22,441 bases of DNA from SIG299 sp045593825 (GTDB lineage Bacteria; Bacillota; Clostridia; Lachnospirales; Lachnospiraceae). The stretch covers positions 1 through 22,441 of the forward strand of contig JAZNXI010000068.1 of NCBI GenBank assembly GCA_045593825.1, in the 5' to 3' direction. The translations under genes and the position numbers were made by a program. This document shows positions 6,484 to 13,949 of this stretch, one piece after another. Under the pieces are notes generated by a model. It saw only the letters and a program-made list of their open reading frames with translations. It was not told the origin of the DNA and ran no database searches. Each line of letters opens with the position of its first letter. Within the stretch, counting starts at the first letter, position 1.

Positions 6484-8511
6484 CTATTTCTGTGCTTCAT
6501 ACTCCTCTAATGGCTTGTTTAACTCTTCCGTACCCGGCAATACAAAGCGTCCGTTTTGAATCAGCACGGTCTTGCTTCCATCCTTTTTCAGGGAAGAAAT
6601 TTCGCCGATTTCGCCATAAGGAATGGTGATGTCGGTGTGGCAGTTAAAATATGCCTTTTCCGGCTCGGTTTTACGTAAAATAGAAACCTCGTTATCTCTT
6701 GCGATGATTTCTTTGCCGTCACGGTTATAAACCTTATGGTCTTCACTTCTCTTATAGCAGGTATCGCCGATAGCAAAGTGCGGACCGGTCTTTTCTGCAA
6801 TGAGAATCGGAAGCTTGGCCGCAATATCGTACTTCTCACCCATTACAAAAGCTGTGGTGTTGGTTCCGATGGCAAACTCGCCAAGGGGCACCCAGTCATG
6901 ATGGAACAACAGGTTTTCAGAAATAAACTTCTGATTTTCTTCTTCCGTAGCAAAGTTTTCGCAGGAAAGCTTTGTGGTCTTTCCGTCTTCAAACCAAACC
7001 TTTAAATTCTTAAATTCATATCCACGCAGGAACACCTTAGATACATGCAGCAAACCGTTGGTACCCTTCAGTACCGGAGAAGTAAACACTTCACCCACCG
7101 GAATGTTTACATCGGCGGTACAGTTTTCAAACTTGGTTTCCTTTGCCGGGTCCTTGGTTTCCATTAACATAACCGTAAGGTCGGTTTCATTTCCGTTTGC
7201 ACCTAAAATCTTACATGCATAGCCGGTGTCCAGTTCGTCGATTAACGCCTGCTGGATTTTGCTGTATTCATCATTGGAAAGAGTATTACAACGCACGGTT
7301 TCCGCAAAGATTTCTTCAAATTTGTCGCCGATGGTCGGTACCGGGTAAGCAATAATGGTAAAAGAAGTTTCATCGTTCTTAATATAAGAATATGCAATCC
7401 GTGCATACTTTTGGTCGAACTCTCTGTCCAGTTTAATCTGACGCTTATCCAGCTGCACTGCTTCTTTTTTGTTTACCGGTTCAAAATCAGGCTCACCAAA
7501 GGTTTCTACCACGGCAGGTCCGATGTACATGGAAAGAAGCTCTTTGTTTTCTTCATATACTGCTGCCATATCTTCCATATAGCGGTTTACATATACCTTA
7601 TCAAAAGCAAGGGCATGGTCCTGACGGTGGTCGTAGCCGTACTGGCGGTTTACCGTAGTCATCATACCACGCTGATGCACGGATACCCGTACACCCTGCT
7701 GTTCAAATTTGCGGACTGCCGCTGCTGCCATACGCTCAAAACCGATTGGGCAAAGCATCAAGGCAACGCCGTTTTCTTTTCTTACCACACCCATAGTTTC
7801 AAAACCGCGGATATAGCCGTCCACATAAGTATCTGCCATTGCCTCAATTTCTTCCTGGGACAGCTTGTTTAAAAAGGCTGCGGTTTTTCTTTCGATATCG
7901 GTAATATAGGCACCGTAACGATACAGGTTTCTTTCATCGGATGCGTCAGACAACACAATTTCCCTGTATGGGGACAAATCCGGGTTATACTGGCTCTGAA
8001 TACCGTCTTCCAGATAGTCTCTGCGGTAATCCATTAAAAAGCTCTTGTAGGAAGCCTTAACATCCTTTACCGCAAACTCATCATACTCGGTATAACGGCC
8101 GTACACCTCTAAAAAAAGTTCCATCAAAATGGTTTGGAAATACAGTTTCTGCTTTGCTGCATGACCAACCAATTCCTGAAACTTTGCAGAGAGGGCACAA
8201 AGTACCTTTCCTTCTCTTACACCAAACTTTTTTACTGCATATGCCGGATTGGCATAGCTTGTCTCATAGTTTGCAGGAACAATTTTTACGTACAGTCTTT
8301 CGTTCCAGGCTTCCAGCTCTGCAAGAGGCTGCTTTGCATAAGTACCTGTCATTACCATTGCCGCCATTTGGGTTGTGGAGAGAATAAACTCCGCCTCACT
8401 CTTAAAATAGCCCTGATATTTTTCAGGAACTTCCTGCTGATTCACAATTTCTTTGATTCTTTCTACACAAAGCTCATACCGTTCTTTGATAAAATCCATG
8501 TCCACTTCCAT
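6484..8511 (-). CDS. M29-type aminopeptidase with long N-terminal extension
   Basis: A 675-residue protein. Its C-terminal two thirds follow the M29 (AmpS/aminopeptidase T) plan, a metal-dependent exopeptidase. Candidate ligands, using the start at 8511, are Glu474 in GEVFTSP, Glu545 in LGEFAIG, His578 in GPHFAIGD and the His625/Asp627 pair in CHTDITIP. M29 enzymes are usually near 410 residues; here about 235 N-terminal residues precede the family-like LMLCPIGFERMAAAAV segment. The start MEVDMDF is favoured by AAAGGA 6 nt upstream and by avoiding overlap with the upstream gene; an ATG at 8589 would add 26 residues. Cytosolic: no signal peptide or membrane segment is seen. Confidence 0.85.
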   Translation of the reverse strand: MEVDMDFIKERYELCVERIKEIVNQQEVPEKYQGYFKSEAEFILSTTQMAAMVMTGTYAKQPLAELEAWNERLYVKIVPANYETSYANPAYAVKKFGVREGKVLCALSAKFQELVGHAAKQKLYFQTILMELFLEVYGRYTEYDEFAVKDVKASYKSFLMDYRRDYLEDGIQSQYNPDLSPYREIVLSDASDERNLYRYGAYITDIERKTAAFLNKLSQEEIEAMADTYVDGYIRGFETMGVVRKENGVALMLCPIGFERMAAAAVRKFEQQGVRVSVHQRGMMTTVNRQYGYDHRQDHALAFDKVYVNRYMEDMAAVYEENKELLSMYIGPAVVETFGEPDFEPVNKKEAVQLDKRQIKLDREFDQKYARIAYSYIKNDETSFTIIAYPVPTIGDKFEEIFAETVRCNTLSNDEYSKIQQALIDELDTGYACKILGANGNETDLTVMLMETKDPAKETKFENCTADVNIPVGEVFTSPVLKGTNGLLHVSKVFLRGYEFKNLKVWFEDGKTTKLSCENFATEEENQKFISENLLFHHDWVPLGEFAIGTNTTAFVMGEKYDIAAKLPILIAEKTGPHFAIGDTCYKRSEDHKVYNRDGKEIIARDNEVSILRKTEPEKAYFNCHTDITIPYGEIGEISSLKKDGSKTVLIQNGRFVLPGTEELNKPLEEYEAQK

Positions 8512-8542
8512 AACATTTCCTTTCTTTTCTAGTGACTTATTC

Positions 8543-8869
8543 TTACACAATGGCGATTCCCATAAGATACAGGATAAAATATACCACAAACAAAATACCG
8601 TTTAATGACATGCCCACAGCAGGCATTACATAATATACATCCCTCTCATAAAAGCCCCGGAAGGCAACTATCATACCCGCCAGTGCAAATATTCCATCTA
8701 ATATTCCGAGTATTCCTGCTACGGTTGCCGCATTTCCTCCCGTGGAAGAAGAATACACGCAAAGCGCAGCAAAAATAATCCAGCCGATGCCGGCCATCAC
8801 CGTAGAAATAACGCCACCCCGGGCATGTGTTCTGCCCGAAAAATGAAGTCTTCTCTTTTTTTCTTTCAT
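8543..8869 (-). CDS. Small membrane protein of unknown function (possibly DUF6142)
   Basis: A 108-residue protein with a basic N-terminus (KEKKRRLHFSGRTHARGG) and three hydrophobic helices (about residues 19-40, 45-70 and 80-107), so probably an inner-membrane protein with its N-terminus in the cytosol. Its arrangement resembles DUF6142-type proteins of Lachnospiraceae, but I cannot confirm this without a profile search. It lies 27 nt after the VanZ-like gene and 31 nt before the aminopeptidase gene, which suggests a shared transcript. AGAGG lies 7 nt before the ATG. No catalytic motif is visible. Confidence 0.75.
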   Translation of the reverse strand: MKEKKRRLHFSGRTHARGGVISTVMAGIGWIIFAALCVYSSSTGGNAATVAGILGILDGIFALAGMIVAFRGFYERDVYYVMPAVGMSLNGILFVVYFILYLMGIAIV

Positions 8870-8896
8870 ACCTGTTCCTCTTTTCTTCCTGTGAGG

Positions 8897-9349
8897 TTAC
8901 TTTTTCTTTGTCATCGGAATCCAAATCAGGAAATAGCAAAGCCAGCCCACCAGACCGCCGATGGCATTTAATAAAATGTCATCAACATCAAAGGCACCCA
9001 CTTTAGAAAAAAGCTGCACCGTCTCCACTGCCAGACTGAACAGTGCGGACAAACCTACACACCCGAATATATTTTTTCCTACCCGTAAAAACATAGGCAG
9101 AAAAAAGCCAAAGGGAGCAAAGGCTATGATATTTCCCACAAGATTAGTAATAACCGTAGAAACCCCCAAGGAATCCCGGTTATTCCAAAACCGTCGGATC
9201 TCTTTGAACAGTTCCAAATTATACCGGTACCCGCTGTCCATGGTTCTGCCGTAGGTTTCCGAAAAAAACAACAAATAAAACAGCAGACAGATATACATAC
9301 TAAAAAGAATTACCGCCAACGGATGGGGGCTCTTTTTTTCTTTTTTCAT
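8897..9349 (-). CDS. VanZ-like family membrane protein
   Basis: A 150-residue membrane protein with about four hydrophobic helices. Motifs typical of the VanZ-like family are NLVGNIIAFAPFGFFLP in the middle and VETVQLF with FDVDDILLNAIGGLVG near the C-terminus. VanZ of Enterococcus gives low-level teicoplanin resistance, but most relatives have no proven role, and nothing here (no vanA-type ligase or other van gene) suggests glycopeptide resistance. AGAGG lies 5 nt before the ATG. It is the first gene of the run extending to purE; I see no convincing promoter between the terminator at 9371-9401 and its start. Confidence 0.88.
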   Translation of the reverse strand: MKKEKKSPHPLAVILFSMYICLLFYLLFFSETYGRTMDSGYRYNLELFKEIRRFWNNRDSLGVSTVITNLVGNIIAFAPFGFFLPMFLRVGKNIFGCVGLSALFSLAVETVQLFSKVGAFDVDDILLNAIGGLVGWLCYFLIWIPMTKKK

Positions 9350-9370
9350 GATAACCTCTATTCTGTCGAG

Positions 9371-9401
9371 AAAAGAGTTCCTAAATTACAGGAACTCTTT
9401 T
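9371..9401 (-). terminator. Terminator after the EAL-domain gene
   Basis: A perfect 12-bp stem (9401-9390 with 9382-9371) and 7-nt loop (9389-9383), the minus-strand 3' arm ending in TTTT. It begins 10 nt past the stop at 9412. On the plus strand the hairpin is also followed by a T-rich tract, so it could work in both directions, although no plus-strand gene ends here. Confidence 0.75.
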
Positions 9402-9411
9402 GTTGTGTTTT

Positions 9412-11076
9412 TTACTTTACATAATCGGTTACAAAAGATTCATAGGCACAAGGCTTACCAAAGAAGTAACCCTGAATATAGTCAGGACCCATCTTACAGA
9501 TTTTGTTTAACTCTTCTTCCGTTTCGATACCTTCGATACAGAACTTAGAGTCGATACTGTGGGTCATGTCTGCCATATGCTGTAACAAACCAAATTCGTA
9601 GTCGCTCTTTAATGCCTTTAAGGTAAAGGAGCGGTCAATTTTAATGGTGTTTGGTGTTAAATGGCTTAAATAGTGGAAATTGGAATAGCCGGTACCGAAG
9701 TCATCTAATGCAAGCGGAATTCCATACTGCTTTAATCCGTCACAAAACCGGATAAAGTTTTCATTTTCTTCTAAGAAGCCACTTTCCGTAAGCTCAATAA
9801 TAACACTTTCCGGAGAAAGCTCATAATGCTTTAAGCCTTCCACAATATCAGCTAAAATATTACTACGGAGCACCTGCACATAAGAAATATTTACCGATAC
9901 CCTGAATTGCGGAATTGTTTTTTGTATTTCTTTACATGCTTCCATGGCCCGGTATAAAATCCAACGGCCTACCGGAATAATGAGACCGCTGTCTTCCAGC
10001 AATGGAACAAACTCGTACGGAGTAACGTTTCCTTTTTCTTCACACCAGAAACGCATCAGTGTTTCTGCACCGATAAGACGTTTTTCTTTTACATCAACTA
10101 TCGGCTGGAAATGTGCATTAAATCCGACAAAACCATTATTGATGGCATTACGCATGATTTTGGTTAATTCCTTTTTATGCGTAAATACATGATAGTCTGC
10201 TCTTGTGTAAAGATAATACTTGTTTTTACCGTTGTCTTTTGCCTCATTCAAAGAGAACTCAGACAACTTCATCAAATTATAGTAGGTATGATTTACCACA
10301 CTCTTAAACTCCATGATACCTGCGGAGATAGTGTAAAATACTTCATACTCGTTTTCTGCAATAAACCGGTTGATGCTCTGGCGGATATCTTCGTATAAGC
10401 GGATTGCTTCTTCGCTGCTGCGTCCGGAGAAATCTACCACCGCATATTCGTCTGCCACGATACGGTATAACTTTTGGTCAGGACGGATGACAGATGCAAT
10501 ACATTCTGCGGTTTTACGGAGAATCATGTCACCGTAGTCCATACCCTGGTTTTCGTTAATTTCTTTGAAACGGTCGATACCGAGACGCAACATAAAACCA
10601 TCTAAACGGCCATCATGTTCTACCAAATCACGTTTTAAACTGGACTCACCAAGCAGACCACTGACATTATCTGCCATCTGCTTTTTACCAACCTCGTTGA
10701 TACAGCCGATTAAAAACTCCGGATTGCCATTTTCATCATATGTTACACGGCCGCGACAGTTAATCCAAACTGCTCTGTGCTCCTGGTCGAGCCAACGGTA
10801 CTGAAGATCATGGAACTGCTTTTTACCGGTTCTGATTAATTCTACATCTTCTGCAATTGCAGCATAGTCTTCCGGAAAAACAACCTTTTTAAGAACCTCT
10901 GCCACATTATGGAATTCTGCACTTGGAAGAAGAAAACGTACTGCCGCATTTTTTGAAATACAGTAATAGTCATTCTGTAAATCCATAATAAACAGATAGT
11001 CATTCATACTGGAATCCAGCGTTTTGATTACATTCTTAAATTGTTCGATGGAAATTCTGTCAAATTTATCTTCCAT
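9412..11076 (-). CDS. PAS-GGDEF-EAL protein, probable c-di-GMP phosphodiesterase
   Basis: A 554-residue protein with no membrane segment. It has a PAS/PAC-like sensor (about residues 27-132), a GGDEF domain (137-292) and an EAL domain (302-547). The cyclase signature is degenerate: RIVADEYAVV stands where GGDEF is expected, so diguanylate cyclase activity is unlikely. The phosphodiesterase residues look complete: Glu in AETLMRF (the EAL position), Asn in SVNIS, Glu in ELTES, the DDFGTGYS pair, Lys in IKIDRSF, Glu in IEGIETEEE and Gln in QGYFFGKP. It therefore probably hydrolyses c-di-GMP under PAS and GGDEF control. ATG at 11076 has GGGGTG 6 nt upstream; a GTG at 11085 is the alternative start. 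Monocistronic, with its own terminator. Confidence 0.93.
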   Translation of the reverse strand: MEDKFDRISIEQFKNVIKTLDSSMNDYLFIMDLQNDYYCISKNAAVRFLLPSAEFHNVAEVLKKVVFPEDYAAIAEDVELIRTGKKQFHDLQYRWLDQEHRAVWINCRGRVTYDENGNPEFLIGCINEVGKKQMADNVSGLLGESSLKRDLVEHDGRLDGFMLRLGIDRFKEINENQGMDYGDMILRKTAECIASVIRPDQKLYRIVADEYAVVDFSGRSSEEAIRLYEDIRQSINRFIAENEYEVFYTISAGIMEFKSVVNHTYYNLMKLSEFSLNEAKDNGKNKYYLYTRADYHVFTHKKELTKIMRNAINNGFVGFNAHFQPIVDVKEKRLIGAETLMRFWCEEKGNVTPYEFVPLLEDSGLIIPVGRWILYRAMEACKEIQKTIPQFRVSVNISYVQVLRSNILADIVEGLKHYELSPESVIIELTESGFLEENENFIRFCDGLKQYGIPLALDDFGTGYSNFHYLSHLTPNTIKIDRSFTLKALKSDYEFGLLQHMADMTHSIDSKFCIEGIETEEELNKICKMGPDYIQGYFFGKPCAYESFVTDYVK

Positions 11077-11139
11077 ACCTAACACCCCGTCTTTTGTATA
11101 AATAGTTTTCTATGTCTATAGCTATATCTATTCTAGTAT

Positions 11140-11167
11140 ATTTTACTACATCTTCAGAATTATTGCA
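11140..11167 (-). promoter_or_regulatory. Possible promoter of the EAL-domain gene
   Basis: On the minus strand TTGCAA (11167-11162), 16 nt, then TAAAAT (11145-11140), about 65 nt before the ATG at 11076. The -10 box matches five of six positions. The interval also holds the palindrome TATAGCTATA near 11117-11126, a possible operator. Moderate match only. Confidence 0.4.
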
Positions 11168-11255
11168 ACCAAAATCTGTCTCCTGCGGTCATGTTCCTGC
11201 ATACTTTTCGCAAACTTTACAAAAGATTATAGAGAATTCGAAAAGGAGGCTTCCA

Positions 11256-11999
11256 ATGTTATCTGCCATAATCCGTGTCATACGTACTTTTCTGCACAAA
11301 TTACGGGATGATTCCATCTCTGCCTTTGCTGCCCAGGCCGCTTTTTTTATTATATTATCCTTTATTCCTTTTATTATCTTTTTGATGACACTAATAAATT
11401 ACCTTTCCTTGGACTCAGAAGTTTTGAAAAACCTTCCTTCCGGAATCATATCCGGCACCACCGCCCTATGGTCCGCATCCCGCGGTACTCTTGCCTTGGT
11501 AAAAGGCCTTAATGCCGTATACAAGCATAAGGAAACACGGAACTATTTTCATATCCGGGCACTCTCCATGGTATATACGTTATGCTTTGCCATCCTGTTG
11601 GTTGCCTCTCTTGTTCTTTTAGTATTCGGCAACCGTTTATACGACTGGGTAATGACGCAGCTGCCCCAGCTCGGAGAACTGGCCTTTCTAATCATGAGCC
11701 TGCGTTCTCTTGTTACTATGGCCATCCTGACCCTGTTCTTTCTGTTACTTTACCTGGTCATTCCAAACCGGAAATCCCGGCTGCTTACAGAATTACCGGG
11801 TGCAGTTCTTACCGCAGGCAGTTGGATAGGGTTCTCCTACCTGTTTTCCTTTTATATTGACCACAAACAAAGCAGTTCTTTCGCCTACGGCAGTCTTACT
11901 ACCCTGGCATTCACCATGCTTTGGCTGTATTTTTGCATGTATATCCTGTTTGTGGGTGCGGAAATCAATGTGTTTCTTTCTAATGGTAGAGATAAGTAA
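11256..11999 (+). CDS. YihY/UPF0761 (BrkB-like) family inner-membrane protein, short form
   Basis: A 247-residue polytopic membrane protein. Family motifs are SAFAAQAAFFIILSFIPFI in the first helix, ALWSASRGTLALVKGLNAVY in the second and YLFSFYIDH followed by AYGSLTTLAFTMLWLYF towards the end. It is related to YihY and the misnamed RNase BN, whose function remains unclear. The start is the ATG at 11256, preceded by AAGGAGG at 6 nt; an in-frame ATG at 11112 lacks such a site. Between the first helix (ending near NYLSL) and the TTALWSASRG helix only about 16 residues remain, where relatives I know carry roughly 35-40 more. It is the only plus-strand gene and overlaps the convergent SpoIID gene by 20 bases. 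Confidence 0.88.
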   Translation: MLSAIIRVIRTFLHKLRDDSISAFAAQAAFFIILSFIPFIIFLMTLINYLSLDSEVLKNLPSGIISGTTALWSASRGTLALVKGLNAVYKHKETRNYFHIRALSMVYTLCFAILLVASLVLLVFGNRLYDWVMTQLPQLGELAFLIMSLRSLVTMAILTLFFLLLYLVIPNRKSRLLTELPGAVLTAGSWIGFSYLFSFYIDHKQSSSFAYGSLTTLAFTMLWLYFCMYILFVGAEINVFLSNGRDK

Positions 12000-13809
12000 T
12001 GTCCGTATCCCTGTAATAGTGCCGGAGAATTTCCTCATAAGTCTTTCCCTTGGCAGCCAGATATTTTGCCCCATACTGGCTCATACCGGCCCCATGTCCG
12101 TGTCCTCCGCCCCGGACACTGAAAAAATTAGGACCTTTTTCCAAGGTAAAATAACCGCTCGGAAGGAGATTCATGTTCGAAGTAGTACTTCCATCCCTCA
12201 GGTACACTACATTCATAGGCGCCAACACATAGCGGATGTTATACTCCTTCTGAACCAAATAAGTCGCCTCACTGCCTACCAAAATTACTTTGGTAACCAG
12301 CCCACTGTCTGCCCTCTCCGCAATAATAATATCCTCTAAGGCACCAAAGTTTTCCACCTTCCCAGGCTCAAACCGCATTTCATCCCCGTTTTGCGATACC
12401 TTCTTCAAAATCATATCCGGCACCGCCTCCTGCCGTTCCTGAAGCCTTTGAAGAATCCTCTCATTCAGCTCTGCCCCCAGAACAGTGCTCCATCTAAACC
12501 ACACTGATTCCGCATCGTACCACTCTCTTTCACTGTCCAAAAACGCCGTAAAATCCGGTGTCTGCGATAAATTACCGGTTTTATCATCCTCAGCCTGAAC
12601 AACCCCCATAAACCGTGTGCCGGTATCTTCACCCCACACATCGAAGCTATCGGAGGTATGACCATAGGAACAGGAAAAATAGTATGCTGTAATGCACTCC
12701 CCTGCCCTGGACAGGACCCGGCCAAAGGTGGCCTTGACCGCTTCCACCGACGCTGCAGTTTCCCCATAGTTCTGATATACCTGACAATTCATACTGTCAT
12801 CCACATGGGCGCCGTAAGCACTGTACCTGTTAGCCAACAGTTGATTACAGGCATAGCTTCTTGCACACACTGCCTGCGCCTTTAATGCTTCCGCTCCAAA
12901 GCTTTCCGGCATCTCGCTCGGCAAAACGCCGTATAAGTACTCCTCCAGGGACAGTTCATTCACTACCAGAAGCTTATCCTCAACCAGCGCCACTTCTATG
13001 GTTCCCCGGTAAGAAGGAGTTCCCGCTGCTCTTTTTATATTATAGAGGGCCAGTCTTCCTTCCTCTGCGTCCGTACCGAGGTAAATTCTTCCGCCATATT
13101 CTTTCACCAATTCAGCGGTTATTTCTACTTTTTCTCCACCTTCCTTCCACTCCGTTCTACCCACACCGTCACTGATATAAAAACCGGCTTCACTGCCGCA
13201 TTCCAACACATCATGATAATATCCACCATAGGAAGAAGTCTGTATCAGAACCCGGATGGCAGTTACCTCCACCGGCTTCTGAATCAGCGCCGCACACACC
13301 TTATTGTCTGCCAGCACAAAAGAAGATGTGGTATAGCCCACCAGAACATCCGACCAGGAAGCTTCCTCCACTCCGTCATACATCCGGTAAACCCGGCTGT
13401 TTTCTTCCAGTTCCAAAACACCGTATCCTTCCAGTTCCACAAAAGCACTGCCAACCCGGAGCACCTTTGCCTCAATAGCATCCTGCTGTACCACCAGACC
13501 GGTGACCACGCCTTTATCTACCGTCAAATCCACGATACAGGAGGATATCCGGTTCTGCAGTGGAGAAGCCGTACGATAACTGACTTCTTCCTCTCCGTAC
13601 AACACCTTTACTTCGTTACCGGAAGCTTCCACCAGCCATACATTATCCAAGATAACCGGGCCTGCCGGTGTAGGTGTAAGCGTAGGTGCCGGTTCCTGCT
13701 TTGTTTCTCCCATTGGTTTTTTCCAATCCTTCCAAAGCAATCCCACACATAATAGTAAAAAAAGTACCAGCGTACCGACTAATTTCCTGTTTTTTGAATT
13801 TTCCCGCAT
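11980..13809 (-). CDS. SpoIID/LytB domain-containing protein
   Basis: A 609-residue protein with a single N-terminal membrane anchor (about residues 9-26) and a Pro/Thr-rich linker (38-50), so the rest is probably extracytoplasmic. A region of about 230 residues without clear motifs precedes the SpoIID domain (about 285-605). The catalytic glutamate of this peptidoglycan lytic transglycosylase family fits Glu299 in LYGVLPSEMPESF, followed by LKAQAVCARSYA, and the C-terminal GGGHGHGAGMSQYGA (567-581). SpoIID strips peptides-free glycan strands during engulfment; other LytB-domain proteins act as amidase enhancers. At 343 residues Bacillus SpoIID is much shorter, so this is a longer paralogue. 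AGGAGG precedes the start, and a sigma-E-like promoter lies upstream. Confidence 0.9.
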   Translation of the reverse strand: MRENSKNRKLVGTLVLFLLLCVGLLWKDWKKPMGETKQEPAPTLTPTPAGPVILDNVWLVEASGNEVKVLYGEEEVSYRTASPLQNRISSCIVDLTVDKGVVTGLVVQQDAIEAKVLRVGSAFVELEGYGVLELEENSRVYRMYDGVEEASWSDVLVGYTTSSFVLADNKVCAALIQKPVEVTAIRVLIQTSSYGGYYHDVLECGSEAGFYISDGVGRTEWKEGGEKVEITAELVKEYGGRIYLGTDAEEGRLALYNIKRAAGTPSYRGTIEVALVEDKLLVVNELSLEEYLYGVLPSEMPESFGAEALKAQAVCARSYACNQLLANRYSAYGAHVDDSMNCQVYQNYGETAASVEAVKATFGRVLSRAGECITAYYFSCSYGHTSDSFDVWGEDTGTRFMGVVQAEDDKTGNLSQTPDFTAFLDSEREWYDAESVWFRWSTVLGAELNERILQRLQERQEAVPDMILKKVSQNGDEMRFEPGKVENFGALEDIIIAERADSGLVTKVILVGSEATYLVQKEYNIRYVLAPMNVVYLRDGSTTSNMNLLPSGYFTLEKGPNFFSVRGGGHGHGAGMSQYGAKYLAAKGKTYEEILRHYYRDTDITYLYH

Positions 13810-13842
13810 TTTTCCTTTCCTCCTGCCCTTTGTCCTGCTTCC

Positions 13843-13871
13843 ACTATATGAAGCATGTCCGGAAAGTATGC
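13843..13871 (-). promoter_or_regulatory. Candidate sigma-E (mother-cell sporulation) promoter of the SpoIID/LytB gene
   Basis: On the minus strand GCATACT (13871-13865), 14 nt, then CATATAGT (13850-13843). This fits the Bacillus sigma-E pattern (-35 KMATATT, 14-15 nt, -10 CATACAnT) with one mismatch in each box. It lies 34 nt before the ATG and directly after the purine-permease terminator. A match to a short pattern can arise by chance; the gene class (spoIID is sigma-E controlled in Bacillus) strengthens the call. Confidence 0.5.
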
Positions 13872-13925
13872 AAAAAAAGAAGGCTCCTCCTTGAAACGAA
13901 AAGTTTCAGGAGAAACCTTCTTATT
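13872..13925 (-). terminator. Intrinsic terminator after the purine permease gene
   Basis: On the minus strand AAGAAGG, a short bulge, CTCCTGAAAC, a small loop, GTTTCA, AGGAG, a bulge and CCTTCTT, then a run of T to 13872. The long interrupted stem with seven trailing T is a strong rho-independent terminator. The permease stop is at 13950. Confidence 0.88.
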
Positions 13926-13949
13926 GTTTTACTTAGCTCATGTAAGATA

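Noticed and set aside
8897..9349. Glycopeptide resistance from the VanZ-like gene
   Set aside because: No other van genes are present, and VanZ-like proteins are common in susceptible Clostridia.
11086..11255. A c-di-GMP riboswitch in front of the EAL gene or the YihY gene
   Set aside because: The 170-nt divergent gap has no GEMM-like conserved segments and no terminator hairpin; only a short palindrome and a possible promoter are visible.
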